This document shows positions 39,001 through 47,238 of a stretch of DNA of 47,916 bases, piece by piece; position 1 is the stretch's first letter, and every line of letters begins with the position of its first letter. This DNA comes from a virus. The DNA lies in the IMG/VR virus record IMGVR_UViG_3300034012_001149, positions 1-47,916 of that record; one strand, 5' to 3'. Both the position numbers and the translations under genes were made by a program. The notes below the pieces were generated by a model that searched no databases, had not been told where the DNA came from, and was given only the letters and a program-made list of their open reading frames with translations.

Positions 39001-42000
39001 AAATCCGCCAGGGCGGGGTGATTGTCTTCCAGGTAGACCCGCCCATTACGGTCCAGGTGCATCGCCCAGAGCTGCGCAAACACCTCCTCACGCAGGCGGT
39101 CTGCGGTGAGATCGCCATACTGCGAGAAGTCGAACGGGTACGCCAGCCTCTGCCCCAGCTCGCCCGTCGGGTCGTTCTGGAAAGCGTCGAAGGCCTCGCG
39201 CATCAGCGAGCCCATGGGGATGACCTTCCCGTTCACCACCCGGACGTTGAACCCCGCATCGCCAGAGTAGGCGCCACCCCCGAACTGAACGCCATCGGCT
39301 ACGTGGCCGAACTCGTGGCTGATCGTCCACTCCGAGAGGTCTGAGCTAGGCAGGACTCCGCCACGAATGGCCAGTGCCAGCCCGCCATTGACAGGCATCA
39401 GCGCACCGTCGAAGTCGACGCTCTCGTCGGTCACTACGAACGTGGTGACATCGTCGAGTATCCCACCAAGACCCCTGCTTCGGAGTGTGGCGAGTGCGCG
39501 GGCCACGCCCGGGAAGCGCTCCAGCGACGCGAGGTCTGTGACCGAGCCAGTGAACTTCAGCCGGCCGGAGTCGACTTGCACCGCCTGCCCCTTCTTGAGC
39601 TTGCGGAGATCACCTGCGGCTGCGTCGAGCGTAATGGTGGGCTTCGCGCTGGAACGCTGCATCAACGCAGCGACATCCTGGCGGGTCCAGTTGTTCTCGC
39701 CGTACCCCACGAACTCCTTGCGTGCGGCCTCTGGCAAGTCGGCCCACTTGGGTGCGCCGGGAATGGAGTTGGCGGCTCGGTCCCACGCCTGCCCGGCCTG
39801 CTCGGTGGGCGTCAGGATCTTGTCAACGGGTGCAGCCGGCGCAGGCGCTGCGGCCTCGGCCTTCTTGACCCGGCGAACCTTCGGGGCCTTGGGCGGCTCG
39901 GCACCCTTGGCCTTGCGCACTGCACCGCGCTGGAGGACGCCTTCGGCCTGCTCGATCTCGGCCTGCATCTTCGCCTGTAGGTCAGTGACCTCCTGCTCCA
40001 GTTGCTCGATGGGCACCAGCTTGTTGTTGACGGAGACCTCGGACTTGCCGGCGGCGCGGGCCTGAGCGATCTGCTCTGCACGCTTGGCGGCTTTGTCCTG
40101 CAAGTCCATCGCCTTCTGCGTGATCTTGGCTGCGACCTCGCTGGGGCTCAGGTACTTGGTCTCGACCTGGGAGATTTCCGCGTCGGCGGACTCCACAGCA
40201 GCGTCGTCGCCTTGCTCCTCGGCTGCGGCGCGGCGGGCGTACAGATCGTCCAACTTCTTCTGGTCGGCCTGGGTGATGTTCTCGCGCCCGGCCAGCTCGC
40301 CGGAGTCGCGCCAGTTGGAGACTGAGCCGCCCAATGACGCACTGGTGGAGAAGCCCGCGTCGCGCAGGCTGGGGTCGCGCCCGCCCGTCTCAGGAGCGGT
40401 GTCGGCGCCGAAGGCGGACTCCGTGGCCTCCAGGTCAACGTCGGTGCGCCCACTCGTGGGCGTGTCGGCCTCTGCCGCGCCTTGCGCGGGCGACAGCTTG
40501 GCAGCAAGCTGAGCAACGTAGTCGTCGGTCCAACCGAACTTCTTCTGGGCGCCCTTGATGCGGGCCGCCCGGGTTTTCTGCCCCAGCGCCCCTTCGCCGG
40601 TGACCTTGGCCACGTTCTGGCGCGACTGGCCATACTTGTTGGCGATGGCCTCCTCGGTCATGTTCTCCACGTAGCGGTCGTACAGCATCGCCGCATCGCG
40701 CTCGCCGAAGATCTGGTTGAGCGTGGTCAGCGTGTCGTCTTCAGCCGCCTCGTCGCCCTGCTCGGCGGCGATGTCCTCAGCCACCTTGAAGAGGTTGACC
40801 CGTCGACCCTGCGCCTTGGCGGCGCGAGCCTCGGACCAGACCTGTTGCAGCGATGGCGTGAGTGCTGCCAGTGCGGGAGCGCCGTCGGGCTTGGAGTCTT
40901 CCCAGTCGGTCTCGTCCGTGGCCTCGACAGTCTGCTCTTCCTCAGCAACGGGCTCAGGAGCAACGAAGGCCTGCGACTGTGCCAGGGCGGCCGGGTTGAC
41001 GACACGCCGCTTGCGCTGGACTACGGGCTCGGTGGGCGCCCCGGCCTGCGGCTGCGCAGCAATCTCAGCATCCACTGTCGGTTGCGCCTCCGAGGCCAGG
41101 GCATCCGTTACAGGCTCGGCTGGCGCAGCGGGCGCGGCGCCTTGTGCGGCGGTGGCTGCCAGGGGAGCTTCTCCCTGCGCTTCTGCTTGGACGGCTTGAG
41201 GGGCTTGGACATTGGCGGGGGCCTCCAGTACAGGCAGGGACGTGACTCCGGGCGCTTGGGCCACGGATGGGGTTGGGGCAGCCGCAGGCGGGGTGCCCTT
41301 GACGACACGCAGCCCACCAGCAGGGGTGGGGGCAACAGCGGGCGTAGGCGCAGCAGGCGCAGCAGGCGCAACAGGCGCAGCAGGCGCAACAGGCGCAGCA
41401 GGCGCAACAGGCGCAGCAGGCGCAACAGGCGCAGGAGCCTTCTTGGACTCGATGATGGCCTGGGCCAGGAGCTTCTTGGCCTGCGCGTTCTTGCGCTCGG
41501 CCATGGCGGTGACCACCGGGGTCAGCGACTCCATGGGGAGCCCCGAGGCCCTGATCTCGCCCAGCAAGTTCAGTGCGTTGCCGTTGGGCACCACGCCCAT
41601 GTCGATGAGTTCCTGCTCCTCAGCCGAGTAGACCCTGGAGGCGGCGGGCGGCGGAGCCGGCGCCGGAGTCGGCGTAGTGGGCAGCCCTTGGGCCAGCAGC
41701 GAGGCCTCGATGGCAGTCAGCTCGCGCTCCACGCCATCTTCGCCTGCGACACGGATACCCGACGGGGCGTCGAACGCTGCGGCGATGTCGGCCTCGCGGG
41801 CCTTGCGCTGCTTCTCCAGCTCCTTGGCAGCAAGCGCCGGGGAGATGCCCAGTTGCTGGTCGATGACTTCCTGCGTGCCGAGCCCCGAGTCCGGGCGGAT
41901 CATGCCGAGGATCGGAGCGAGTTGTTCCTGCCGCGCCCGCTCTGCGTCGGCGATGGCCTTGTCCCTGCGCAGCAAGTCGGACTCGACAGCGCGGTTGTTC

Positions 42001-42887
42001 AGGTAGCCCACGGCAAGGCCGGTGCCACCGCCCATGACGGCGCCCATGGCGGCAGAGCCCACAACGCCCTTCATCGGGTCGATGGTCGGGTCGTACTGGC
42101 CGGCTGCGAGGTTGGCGGACCCCTTGGTGATGGCCTCTTCAAGGCCTTCTTGCGTCGCCTCGTAGAGGCCGGTGCGCAGCACGGGCGCGTTGCGCAAGCC
42201 GCGAGTGCCCGCAAGGATTCGCTCGATACCGAGAGCGCCCGTTGCGCCGCCGACCAGCGCAGGCACGACAGAAGCTTCACGAGCTGCTTGCCGAGCCAGC
42301 TCCTCCCTGACTGCCGGGTCGATGTTGGGGCTGCGCATGACCTGCTCATACGCGTCGCCTGCGGCGTCTCCACCTGCGGCCGCACCCCCCAGAACCACAC
42401 CCGCGCCGACACCGGATCGCGCTACGCCTTTCTGGCCGAGCCCGGCGGCGGACGCCAGAGCCTTGGTGCCCTTGATGGCCGCACCGAACGGACCGAAGTT
42501 GCCCCCGATCTCAGCCACCGTCTGGAGGGGGTTCTCCAACACGTACCGGCCCACACCACCGACGGCGTCCCAGCCACCCGCGTCAATAGCCCGACTGCGG
42601 TCCTCGCGGGCCTGCCGCACCGAGTCGGAGTAGGTCTTCTCGCCCTCGTCGATGACGTACTGAAGCCCCCGCGAAACGGGGTTGTCGACCGAGATGAAGT
42701 CGCTGACCGCCTTGCCGATGCCCAGCGCCGAGTTGACCCCGGTGACGATCGTGTCGTTGGCGAACTGAAGTGGGCTGCGAGTCGTCGAGCCCCGAGATGG
42801 CGGGGAAATGAACGTAGGGGTGAACCCCTCGATGGGTGCGGCCGAGCGCCGAGTTGAAGCCTCGGTGAAACCCTCGATGATCGGCAT
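36069..42887 (-). CDS. Giant polyvalent internal virion protein with zincin and HTH
   Basis: 2272 residues. N-terminal glycine-rich, membrane-like segments lie at about 125-165 and 270-300. A Pro/Ala hexapeptide repeat linker is at about 486-514. A sigma-like HTH (MTEEAIANKYGQSRQNV) starts near 743. Long charged helices follow. A zinc-peptidase motif HEFGH is at 1191-1195, with E1267/E1268 as third-ligand candidates. The C-terminal 400 residues fit the LPD38-type domain (APRVFNTPGGKVALQFRKF; membrane-like LGFLLGHTAVMAGAIGLPGF). Such polyvalent proteins are packaged and injected with the DNA to act on the host. Start has GAGGG upstream. Confidence 0.92.
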   Translation of the reverse strand: MPIIEGFTEASTRRSAAPIEGFTPTFISPPSRGSTTRSPLQFANDTIVTGVNSALGIGKAVSDFISVDNPVSRGLQYVIDEGEKTYSDSVRQAREDRSRAIDAGGWDAVGGVGRYVLENPLQTVAEIGGNFGPFGAAIKGTKALASAAGLGQKGVARSGVGAGVVLGGAAAGGDAAGDAYEQVMRSPNIDPAVREELARQAAREASVVPALVGGATGALGIERILAGTRGLRNAPVLRTGLYEATQEGLEEAITKGSANLAAGQYDPTIDPMKGVVGSAAMGAVMGGGTGLAVGYLNNRAVESDLLRRDKAIADAERARQEQLAPILGMIRPDSGLGTQEVIDQQLGISPALAAKELEKQRKAREADIAAAFDAPSGIRVAGEDGVERELTAIEASLLAQGLPTTPTPAPAPPPAASRVYSAEEQELIDMGVVPNGNALNLLGEIRASGLPMESLTPVVTAMAERKNAQAKKLLAQAIIESKKAPAPVAPAAPVAPAAPVAPAAPVAPAAPAAPTPAVAPTPAGGLRVVKGTPPAAAPTPSVAQAPGVTSLPVLEAPANVQAPQAVQAEAQGEAPLAATAAQGAAPAAPAEPVTDALASEAQPTVDAEIAAQPQAGAPTEPVVQRKRRVVNPAALAQSQAFVAPEPVAEEEQTVEATDETDWEDSKPDGAPALAALTPSLQQVWSEARAAKAQGRRVNLFKVAEDIAAEQGDEAAEDDTLTTLNQIFGERDAAMLYDRYVENMTEEAIANKYGQSRQNVAKVTGEGALGQKTRAARIKGAQKKFGWTDDYVAQLAAKLSPAQGAAEADTPTSGRTDVDLEATESAFGADTAPETGGRDPSLRDAGFSTSASLGGSVSNWRDSGELAGRENITQADQKKLDDLYARRAAAEEQGDDAAVESADAEISQVETKYLSPSEVAAKITQKAMDLQDKAAKRAEQIAQARAAGKSEVSVNNKLVPIEQLEQEVTDLQAKMQAEIEQAEGVLQRGAVRKAKGAEPPKAPKVRRVKKAEAAAPAPAAPVDKILTPTEQAGQAWDRAANSIPGAPKWADLPEAARKEFVGYGENNWTRQDVAALMQRSSAKPTITLDAAAGDLRKLKKGQAVQVDSGRLKFTGSVTDLASLERFPGVARALATLRSRGLGGILDDVTTFVVTDESVDFDGALMPVNGGLALAIRGGVLPSSDLSEWTISHEFGHVADGVQFGGGAYSGDAGFNVRVVNGKVIPMGSLMREAFDAFQNDPTGELGQRLAYPFDFSQYGDLTADRLREEVFAQLWAMHLDRNGRVYLEDNHPALADFMESVYDAINAEKSQAGRDGAAQAGAGALAQEQVVGQEAARNRGAQGLDGQGARFLKRQALPAELQKPVNTITNTLRDVGNTALNLLTFTEDVINRAVDLGVKSANDLRRVYQERAALTGKLEREVERVADLYNRVPEAERGTGPRSVNQYLYDATREGTWGFKPDWRKGTSANVKIDADMKQRFDALSKESKALVRAVFTHGDEVLSLKKQTVIDATNSEYDVLIAAAQKANDAKKAARLTADKTDQLKRFTSLFALQEFKPYAPLKRFGDYVVIARSQKYLDADEKTQAKLENSGDDYHVSFAESAAEARELVAQLQKQGAFADVVFRQKEAVQQTMFGGMLSAFNKLRSELDSELADAAPGEKNAVRAARKVVGELYLSSLAEASARKSEMRRRGVAGEIDMLRSFTSQGRADAQFIAGAKFNNQTLDVFNAMRKEVKSGDAETQNTKSGVFNELMKRHTQSMDYDPTPIASKLARLSSIWYLATSPAYYFQNLTQPFMMSLPVMAGRHNYLKVGNALLKAYTDLAPMFKTAKLGEQFNYAAAPQDVRAAISKLVDRGRIDIGMDTDLGEFRLEGEGPVKDRWNKVDRGIRNVAQKLEAVNRLSTAIAAYRMELAKTGNADAALEYADSIITQTHGDYTAGNAPRVFNTPGGKVALQFRKFQLIQLTLLAKLVKNSFSGQEQAAARKALGFLLGHTAVMAGAIGLPGFAAISWALGALMGGGDDEPFNTEQALREWIGNEQVATLITRGVPAALGVDLSQKLGAGNVLSLLPFNDLDLSSRAGLESAAFAAFGGPAGGLTLRAADGINLIRDGQYYRGVEQLVPTGVTNAMKSYRQATEGLTRRNGDELISPDEISGMDTFWQAIGFQPTQLAERQFRDRVKREADDKFQGKAEKIRNAYLRAKDDPDARAEARERWMALQDAREEAGYRRQPLSSLMRAEQNQRERERNTLGGIQFNRDTRRFVEDLVTEDEE
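41347..41432 (-). repeat. 18-base tandem repeats encoding a Pro/Ala linker
   Basis: Near-perfect repeats of an 18-base unit (plus strand AGGCGCAACAGGCGCAGC) code for APAAPV repeats in the giant protein. In-frame units mean copy-number change only alters linker length. Confidence 0.85.
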
Positions 42888-42899
42888 GTCGGACCCTCG

Positions 42900-44225
42900 T
42901 TACTTCGTGACAGGCTTGGCCGCGATGGCCTCTTCGAGCGTGCTGTAGGGCCTGCCGTCTCGGCCGATGAACGCCACCATCGGGGCCCCGTCGGCACCCT
43001 TGCCCAGTGCGGCGCGAACGCCCGCCTTGCTCGCGTCCTTCTGCATGCGCCCCCAGGTGGTGTTGTCCATGCCTACCGGAGCTTCGAGCCCGCCGTTGAG
43101 GACGTTGTAGAGCGGGCGACCGTCTTCGCCGTAGGCAGTGTGCGTGCCGTCTTCGCCCTTGAGGAACCTGGCGGGCCGAGCGCCCTTGTCGCCCGTGACC
43201 TTGGGGAACAAGGAGGTGTACCCATCCGGCACGGGGACTTCGCGCACCCCGCCGCCTTGGCGACCGAGGATTCGCTTGCCGTCATCGGACAGCCCGATGG
43301 GGGTGAAGTTGTCCGCTGCCGTGGGCGGGCGCGTGAACATGCCGCCGGATTTCCGGGCGTTGAACTCATCGCGCTCCAGGCCCAGCCTGCCCGTGTAGTA
43401 GCCCAGCATCCCCTTCTGGTGTGTGCTGTCGTTGGTGATCCTCTGGTCACCCTGGCGGACCTGTTCGAGCTGCGCCCACGCAGTTGGATTGTTCAGCCGC
43501 ATACCATAGTTGATCGCAGACGCGACGCTCTCCGGCGTGATAGGAACCATCGGCTCAACCATCTTATTGAACGCCGTAGCAACCCCCATCTTGCCGTCAC
43601 CCAGCACTAACTTTTGGCCGTCTGGGTACAACTCGTACGACGATTGAAGCGCCTGCGCGGCTTCCTGCACTCTGCCGTTGCGAAGCAGGTAGTCAGCCAG
43701 CTTTAGCCCTTCACCAACCCGTGCCTGACGGTTGGCGATTTCTGCGTTTGAGAACTGAAGGTCGCCCAGCTTGCGGGTGCGCTCGCGGTCGATGCCGGCT
43801 TCGCGCCGGTCGTCCTCAGAGTTGACGAACTGCTGGAGCTGGTTGGCCGTGGACACACCACGGCGACCGAGCCCACGAACCGCAGCAGCTTGGTCAGCGG
43901 CAACGTCTCGGTAGGCGCGAGGCGTGGACGTGACGCCGGGCAGCACGTTGCCCTCGTCGTCTCGGGTGACTGGGTAGTTGTTCTTCGCTGCCCACTCGTA
44001 GTCCTGGCCCCACTTCTCGGTCGTGGTGGGCACGGCAGACAGACGCCGGTCGATCTCGTCGTCCGCTGCCCGATCGCGGCGAAGAAGCTCGCGCTGCTCA
44101 TTGCGGTAGGCACGCTCTGCCTCGCGGTCCTTCTTCGCTTCGTCTTCTTCATTCATCCGGCGGCGCAGGCCCAACCCGCGCACGTAGCCGTCAACCAGCC
44201 CGGCGGCGATGCTTCCTGCTGCCAT
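42900..44225 (-). CDS. Internal virion protein, unknown enzyme status
   Basis: 441 residues with GAGGAG before the ATG. A charged helical N-terminal half (MNEEDEAKKDREAERAYRNE) is followed by a mostly helical middle and a C-terminal third with beta-rich repeats (GQQG-like glycines, DGRPLYNVLNG, GRDGRPYSTLEEAI). It directly precedes the giant gene, so it is probably ejected or internal with it, as in other podophages. No catalytic motif is convincing. Confidence 0.75.
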   Translation of the reverse strand: MAAGSIAAGLVDGYVRGLGLRRRMNEEDEAKKDREAERAYRNEQRELLRRDRAADDEIDRRLSAVPTTTEKWGQDYEWAAKNNYPVTRDDEGNVLPGVTSTPRAYRDVAADQAAAVRGLGRRGVSTANQLQQFVNSEDDRREAGIDRERTRKLGDLQFSNAEIANRQARVGEGLKLADYLLRNGRVQEAAQALQSSYELYPDGQKLVLGDGKMGVATAFNKMVEPMVPITPESVASAINYGMRLNNPTAWAQLEQVRQGDQRITNDSTHQKGMLGYYTGRLGLERDEFNARKSGGMFTRPPTAADNFTPIGLSDDGKRILGRQGGGVREVPVPDGYTSLFPKVTGDKGARPARFLKGEDGTHTAYGEDGRPLYNVLNGGLEAPVGMDNTTWGRMQKDASKAGVRAALGKGADGAPMVAFIGRDGRPYSTLEEAIAAKPVTK

Positions 44226-44235
44226 GAGTCACTCC

Positions 44236-44499
44236 TCAGACGTCGAGTTCGAGCTGCTCGGGGATGACATCCACCTCGGCAGCTTCAGCCTTGCGGCGAC
44301 CACGCTTGGGGGCGGGCGCTTCGGGCTCAGGGGCCTCGAACGACAGCTCGTTGCTGAGCTTCAGGCCCAGCTCGTTGAGAAACGGCATGCCGTCGTCACC
44401 CACACCCGTGAGGTACTCCTTCTTGCCGTCGACCACGGCGAGCAACCGCCCGCCCACGATCTCGCCGCCCACCTTGTCTGCCAATGCGTTGATGTCCAT
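44236..44499 (-). CDS. Small virion-associated protein
   Basis: 87 residues: a helical start (MDINALADKVGGEIVGG), a strand with DGKKEYLTGVGDDG, and an acidic/basic tail with PAPKRGRRK. It lies between two internal virion genes with three bases to the upstream stop. Function unknown. Confidence 0.65.
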   Translation of the reverse strand: MDINALADKVGGEIVGGRLLAVVDGKKEYLTGVGDDGMPFLNELGLKLSNELSFEAPEPEAPAPKRGRRKAEAAEVDVIPEQLELDV

Positions 44500-44502
44500 A
44501 CT

Positions 44503-45615
44503 TCAAGCCCTTCCAATGCCTAACTGCTTTTCGAACTGTAGCCCGTCCTGCCGCATCTTTTCCAACTTGGCAAGGCCGTACTTCCTAACCGTACCCACCG
44601 GCAGGACGAACTCTCCGTCCGACAGCAGTGCGGGCACACGGTCATCCTTGGGGCCGCCGGGGCCGGAGACTTTGCCGCCGCGCTGAGTCGTGGCCCCCGG
44701 GCGCACCTTGGGCGGGCGGCGGCCCACATGACCGCCGTTCTTGTACCCCATGGCGGCGTTGACCTGCTCTTCGGCGAGCGTCTGCGGGTCGTATCCATCA
44801 GAGTCAACTTCGCCGCCGTCAGCGAACTTCAACCCCGCAAAGGTGCCGACTGCTCCGGCGATGTCGCCGTAGAGCCTCTGCTTGGCCTGATAGCCCTGCA
44901 TGTTGTAGTTCGACAGCCCCATTGCGAGGTTGCCCGCGTTGCCGTACATGTCGCCCGACATGCCGTAGCCCCCGCGCATGAACTGGTTGCCCTGGTTCAT
45001 GATGCCCATACCTTGGGCGGAGTTGTTGCCCGCAGCTCCGCCGGCCGCGTTGGCGCCCTGCATGAAATTGCCCGTGTCCATGACCAGCCCGCGACCCATG
45101 CCGGCCACAGCGGTCTTGCGGGCGAAGTCCTCGCCCTCAGCACCGACCCGGATGTTGGTGGCAAGACCCGCCGCCCCCAGGGCGTCGGCGTTCTTGTTGG
45201 CAGCCATCGCATAGGCCATCGCCGAGCCGTCGCCCATGTTGTTGCGGCGGATCTCGCGCATCAACTGCTGATCACGCCTGCCGCTTTGCTGGCTGAAGTC
45301 CGCCACGGCCCGGCCCACACGGCCGTCGACGTCGATACCGCGCTTGGCCTCAGTGAGCAGCTCGTCTTCGAGCCCTGCGAACTGCTTGTAGCGCCCGAAC
45401 TGGTAGTCGGCGTACTCGTCTTGCTTGCGCATCGAGCCGAGGTAGGCGTCTTGCAGCTCCTCGCGCAGCGCAGCGTCTTCTTTAATAGCCGGCAGGTAGT
45501 CACGGTCATAGGCCGTCTTGGTCCAGTCGAACTGTTCCCTGGCGAGTTTCGACTCGTTCTCAATGGCCTGCCCGACGCGAGGGTCCGGCGGCGGGGGTTT
45601 TCCTGACCATCCCAT
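44503..45615 (-). CDS. Virion protein with FADGG and DGEFV motifs
   Basis: 370 residues from the ATG at 45615, with GGAG eight bases upstream. A helical N-terminal third with D/E/K/Q (about residues 15-130), a Gly/Met/Asn-rich middle (GMGIMNQGNQFMRGGYGMSG), KFADGGEVDSDGYD at about 275, and LLSDGEFVLPVGTVRKYG at about 335 are a combination common in podophage internal or tail proteins. It precedes the other internal virion genes, and its start is two bases after the upstream stop. Confidence 0.75.
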   Translation of the reverse strand: MGWSGKPPPPDPRVGQAIENESKLAREQFDWTKTAYDRDYLPAIKEDAALREELQDAYLGSMRKQDEYADYQFGRYKQFAGLEDELLTEAKRGIDVDGRVGRAVADFSQQSGRRDQQLMREIRRNNMGDGSAMAYAMAANKNADALGAAGLATNIRVGAEGEDFARKTAVAGMGRGLVMDTGNFMQGANAAGGAAGNNSAQGMGIMNQGNQFMRGGYGMSGDMYGNAGNLAMGLSNYNMQGYQAKQRLYGDIAGAVGTFAGLKFADGGEVDSDGYDPQTLAEEQVNAAMGYKNGGHVGRRPPKVRPGATTQRGGKVSGPGGPKDDRVPALLSDGEFVLPVGTVRKYGLAKLEKMRQDGLQFEKQLGIGRA

Positions 45616-45617
45616 GG

Positions 45618-46073
45618 CTACTTCTCCAGGTACTCTTCCAAGGTGTCGTTCTGCACCAGGAGCTTGATCTCCGGTGCAACCTCGATGCCCCACTGCATGC
45701 CGCCGATGAGGCGAGCCATGTGGATGAAAACGTCCCCGATGCTGTGCCGGATCACGTTGGCGATCTCAAGACTCTTCTTGTCTTTCGACGCCTCGAAGCG
45801 GTTGGCCGTCAGCCAGTTGACCACCCCCAGCTCGATGAGCGGCATCAGCTCATCCATGTGCTGGCGGTAGAACCTGTTGCGTGGCATCGCGCACAGAGCG
45901 AACATGAACGCGTTGTGCAGGTCCTGGTCCCGAACTTCGCAGTCCTTGTCGAACAGGTCATCCCAGACGTCGCAGACGTGGATGAGCATCATTGCGAAGC
46001 CCACCGCGTCCTCGTTGCCTTGGAAAAAGCGGCGGAACTTGTCAACGGTGTCCGAGTCACGCATGGCTGGCAT
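45618..46073 (-). CDS. All-helical conserved phage protein
   Basis: 151 residues. HVCDVWDDLFDKDCEVRDQD and a second FRRFFQGNEDAVGF block match a helical phage protein family (CxxWDDLxDKD) whose function is not known; the DDL motif superficially recalls prenyl-transferase aspartates but the family is different in size. GTTAGCA lies just before the ATG. An ATG at codon 4 is possible. Confidence 0.7.
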   Translation of the reverse strand: MPAMRDSDTVDKFRRFFQGNEDAVGFAMMLIHVCDVWDDLFDKDCEVRDQDLHNAFMFALCAMPRNRFYRQHMDELMPLIELGVVNWLTANRFEASKDKKSLEIANVIRHSIGDVFIHMARLIGGMQWGIEVAPEIKLLVQNDTLEEYLEK

Positions 46074-46099
46074 TGTACGTTAGCAACTGCTCACTGCAA

Positions 46100-46495
46100 C
46101 TACTCCGCCGGGGGCGGGTTGTACCCAGGCACTGACTCCGGACCAGAGGTCGCCGTGGGCGCAGGCGGGAGTTGCGGCGGCTCCCAGGGATTGACCGTGA
46201 ACTGGGGCACCTCTCCAGGATCGTCGTCGGCGTCGCCCTGGTACAAGGGACCACCGTCATAGTCGGCCAGCAGCTTGTAGAAGGTCGCACGCGGGTCTTC
46301 GGCCATGCGCCAGAAGGGGACGATCTGTCGCTCCACAGACAGCGGCTGGCTGCCGTTTTGTCGCGCCTCAGCAGTCGCGTAGGTGGCCACGCTCAGCACC
46401 ACCTCCTGGGAGTACACATTGACTTCGACCTTGTCGATGCGGTGGTACTGGGCGTTGATGCCGAACGGGGTCGCGCAGTCTTTGATGATGGCCAT
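46100..46495 (-). CDS. Tail- or fibre-associated small protein
   Basis: 131 residues from the ATG at 46495 (MAIIKDCATPFGINAQYHRI). A short beta domain, YHRIDKVEVNVYSQEVVLSV, then ATYATAEARQNGSQPLSVE, is a pattern I associate with phage tail-region proteins, and a Pro-rich tail (WEPPQLPPAP) ends the protein. Nine bases separate it from the desaturase gene. Function is not known. Confidence 0.65.
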   Translation of the reverse strand: MAIIKDCATPFGINAQYHRIDKVEVNVYSQEVVLSVATYATAEARQNGSQPLSVERQIVPFWRMAEDPRATFYKLLADYDGGPLYQGDADDDPGEVPQFTVNPWEPPQLPPAPTATSGPESVPGYNPPPAE

Positions 46496-46503
46496 GGTGG
46501 TTT

Positions 46504-47238
46504 TCAGTTGGTGCGGATCAGGCGGATGAAGGCGGCGCCGGTATCCAGGTGCCACCAGCGGGTACGGAAGTCAGCCCAGCCCGGGTGGTCGTGGTGAGTT
46601 CCGTGGTGCCACTCGCCAGCCGCAGGTAAGACAAACTCAAGCGCCGCAAGGTCTCGCGGCCTGCCTCCCCAGTGGCCAATAACCTGATGAATGGCGCCAG
46701 CGATATGCGAGCTACCCATGGGCATCAGGTATAGGAAAAGAAAGGCCGCCGGCGAAATCAGTAACCCGGCCACCGCGAAGATGGCCCAGAGCGCAGCACC
46801 GTTGCGATGGACAAAATCTGTCACGGGGTCGCCCACCATGCGGCGCAGGCGCACTTTGGCCATCGGCACGTCGCGGAACCCCTTGTAGAACAGATAGGTC
46901 CAGTCGGTGTAGTGAGGATCGAGGTCGGTGTCGGAACGGGCGTGATGGGTGGTGTGCATCGTCGCCCAAGCGTAGGGCGATCCGTACAGCAACGGCACAC
47001 TGTAAAGCGCCATGACGCGATGCCAGAACGGAGTGGTCTTGAACGCCCCGTGAGAGAAGTAGCGATGCAGGCCGACCGACACCATCAGGGTGTGCCACAG
47101 GTGCATGACGAACCAGCCGAGCAGCCACCATGCGCTTGCCTGCTCGGTGACAAGCAGCCAGACGCCGCTCGCCACACTTGCACAACCGACGACGTGAGCC
47201 GCTGAAATGGTCCAGGAGGGAAACCTAAACACGAGCAC
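46504..47238 (-). CDS. Membrane fatty acid (acyl-CoA type) desaturase
   Basis: 244 residues with several membrane segments (about 11-32, 38-56, 150-171). The three histidine boxes are H58-x4-H63 (GLHRYFSH), H95-x2-HH99 (HTTHH) and H212-x2-HH216 (HGTHH), the di-iron ligands of delta-9-type membrane desaturases, with further histidines near 178-189. It introduces a double bond into a membrane fatty acyl chain and needs an electron donor. It is co-transcribed in the late operon and overlaps the upstream gene by 14 bases. It would probably change host membrane fluidity during infection or in the lysogen. Slightly shorter than cellular relatives. Confidence 0.95.
   Translation of the reverse strand: MLVFRFPSWTISAAHVVGCASVASGVWLLVTEQASAWWLLGWFVMHLWHTLMVSVGLHRYFSHGAFKTTPFWHRVMALYSVPLLYGSPYAWATMHTTHHARSDTDLDPHYTDWTYLFYKGFRDVPMAKVRLRRMVGDPVTDFVHRNGAALWAIFAVAGLLISPAAFLFLYLMPMGSSHIAGAIHQVIGHWGGRPRDLAALEFVLPAAGEWHHGTHHDHPGWADFRTRWWHLDTGAAFIRLIRTN

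Noticed and set aside
40482-42857. Plus-strand 791-codon open frame
   Set aside because: It is antisense to the giant polyvalent protein and results from GC-rich codon use; its product is low-complexity R/G/L-rich sequence without domains.
45618-46073. Prenyl-transferase-like enzyme from the WDDL motif
   Set aside because: The protein has one short aspartate motif, is too small and lacks a second one; resemblance is to a small helical phage family.
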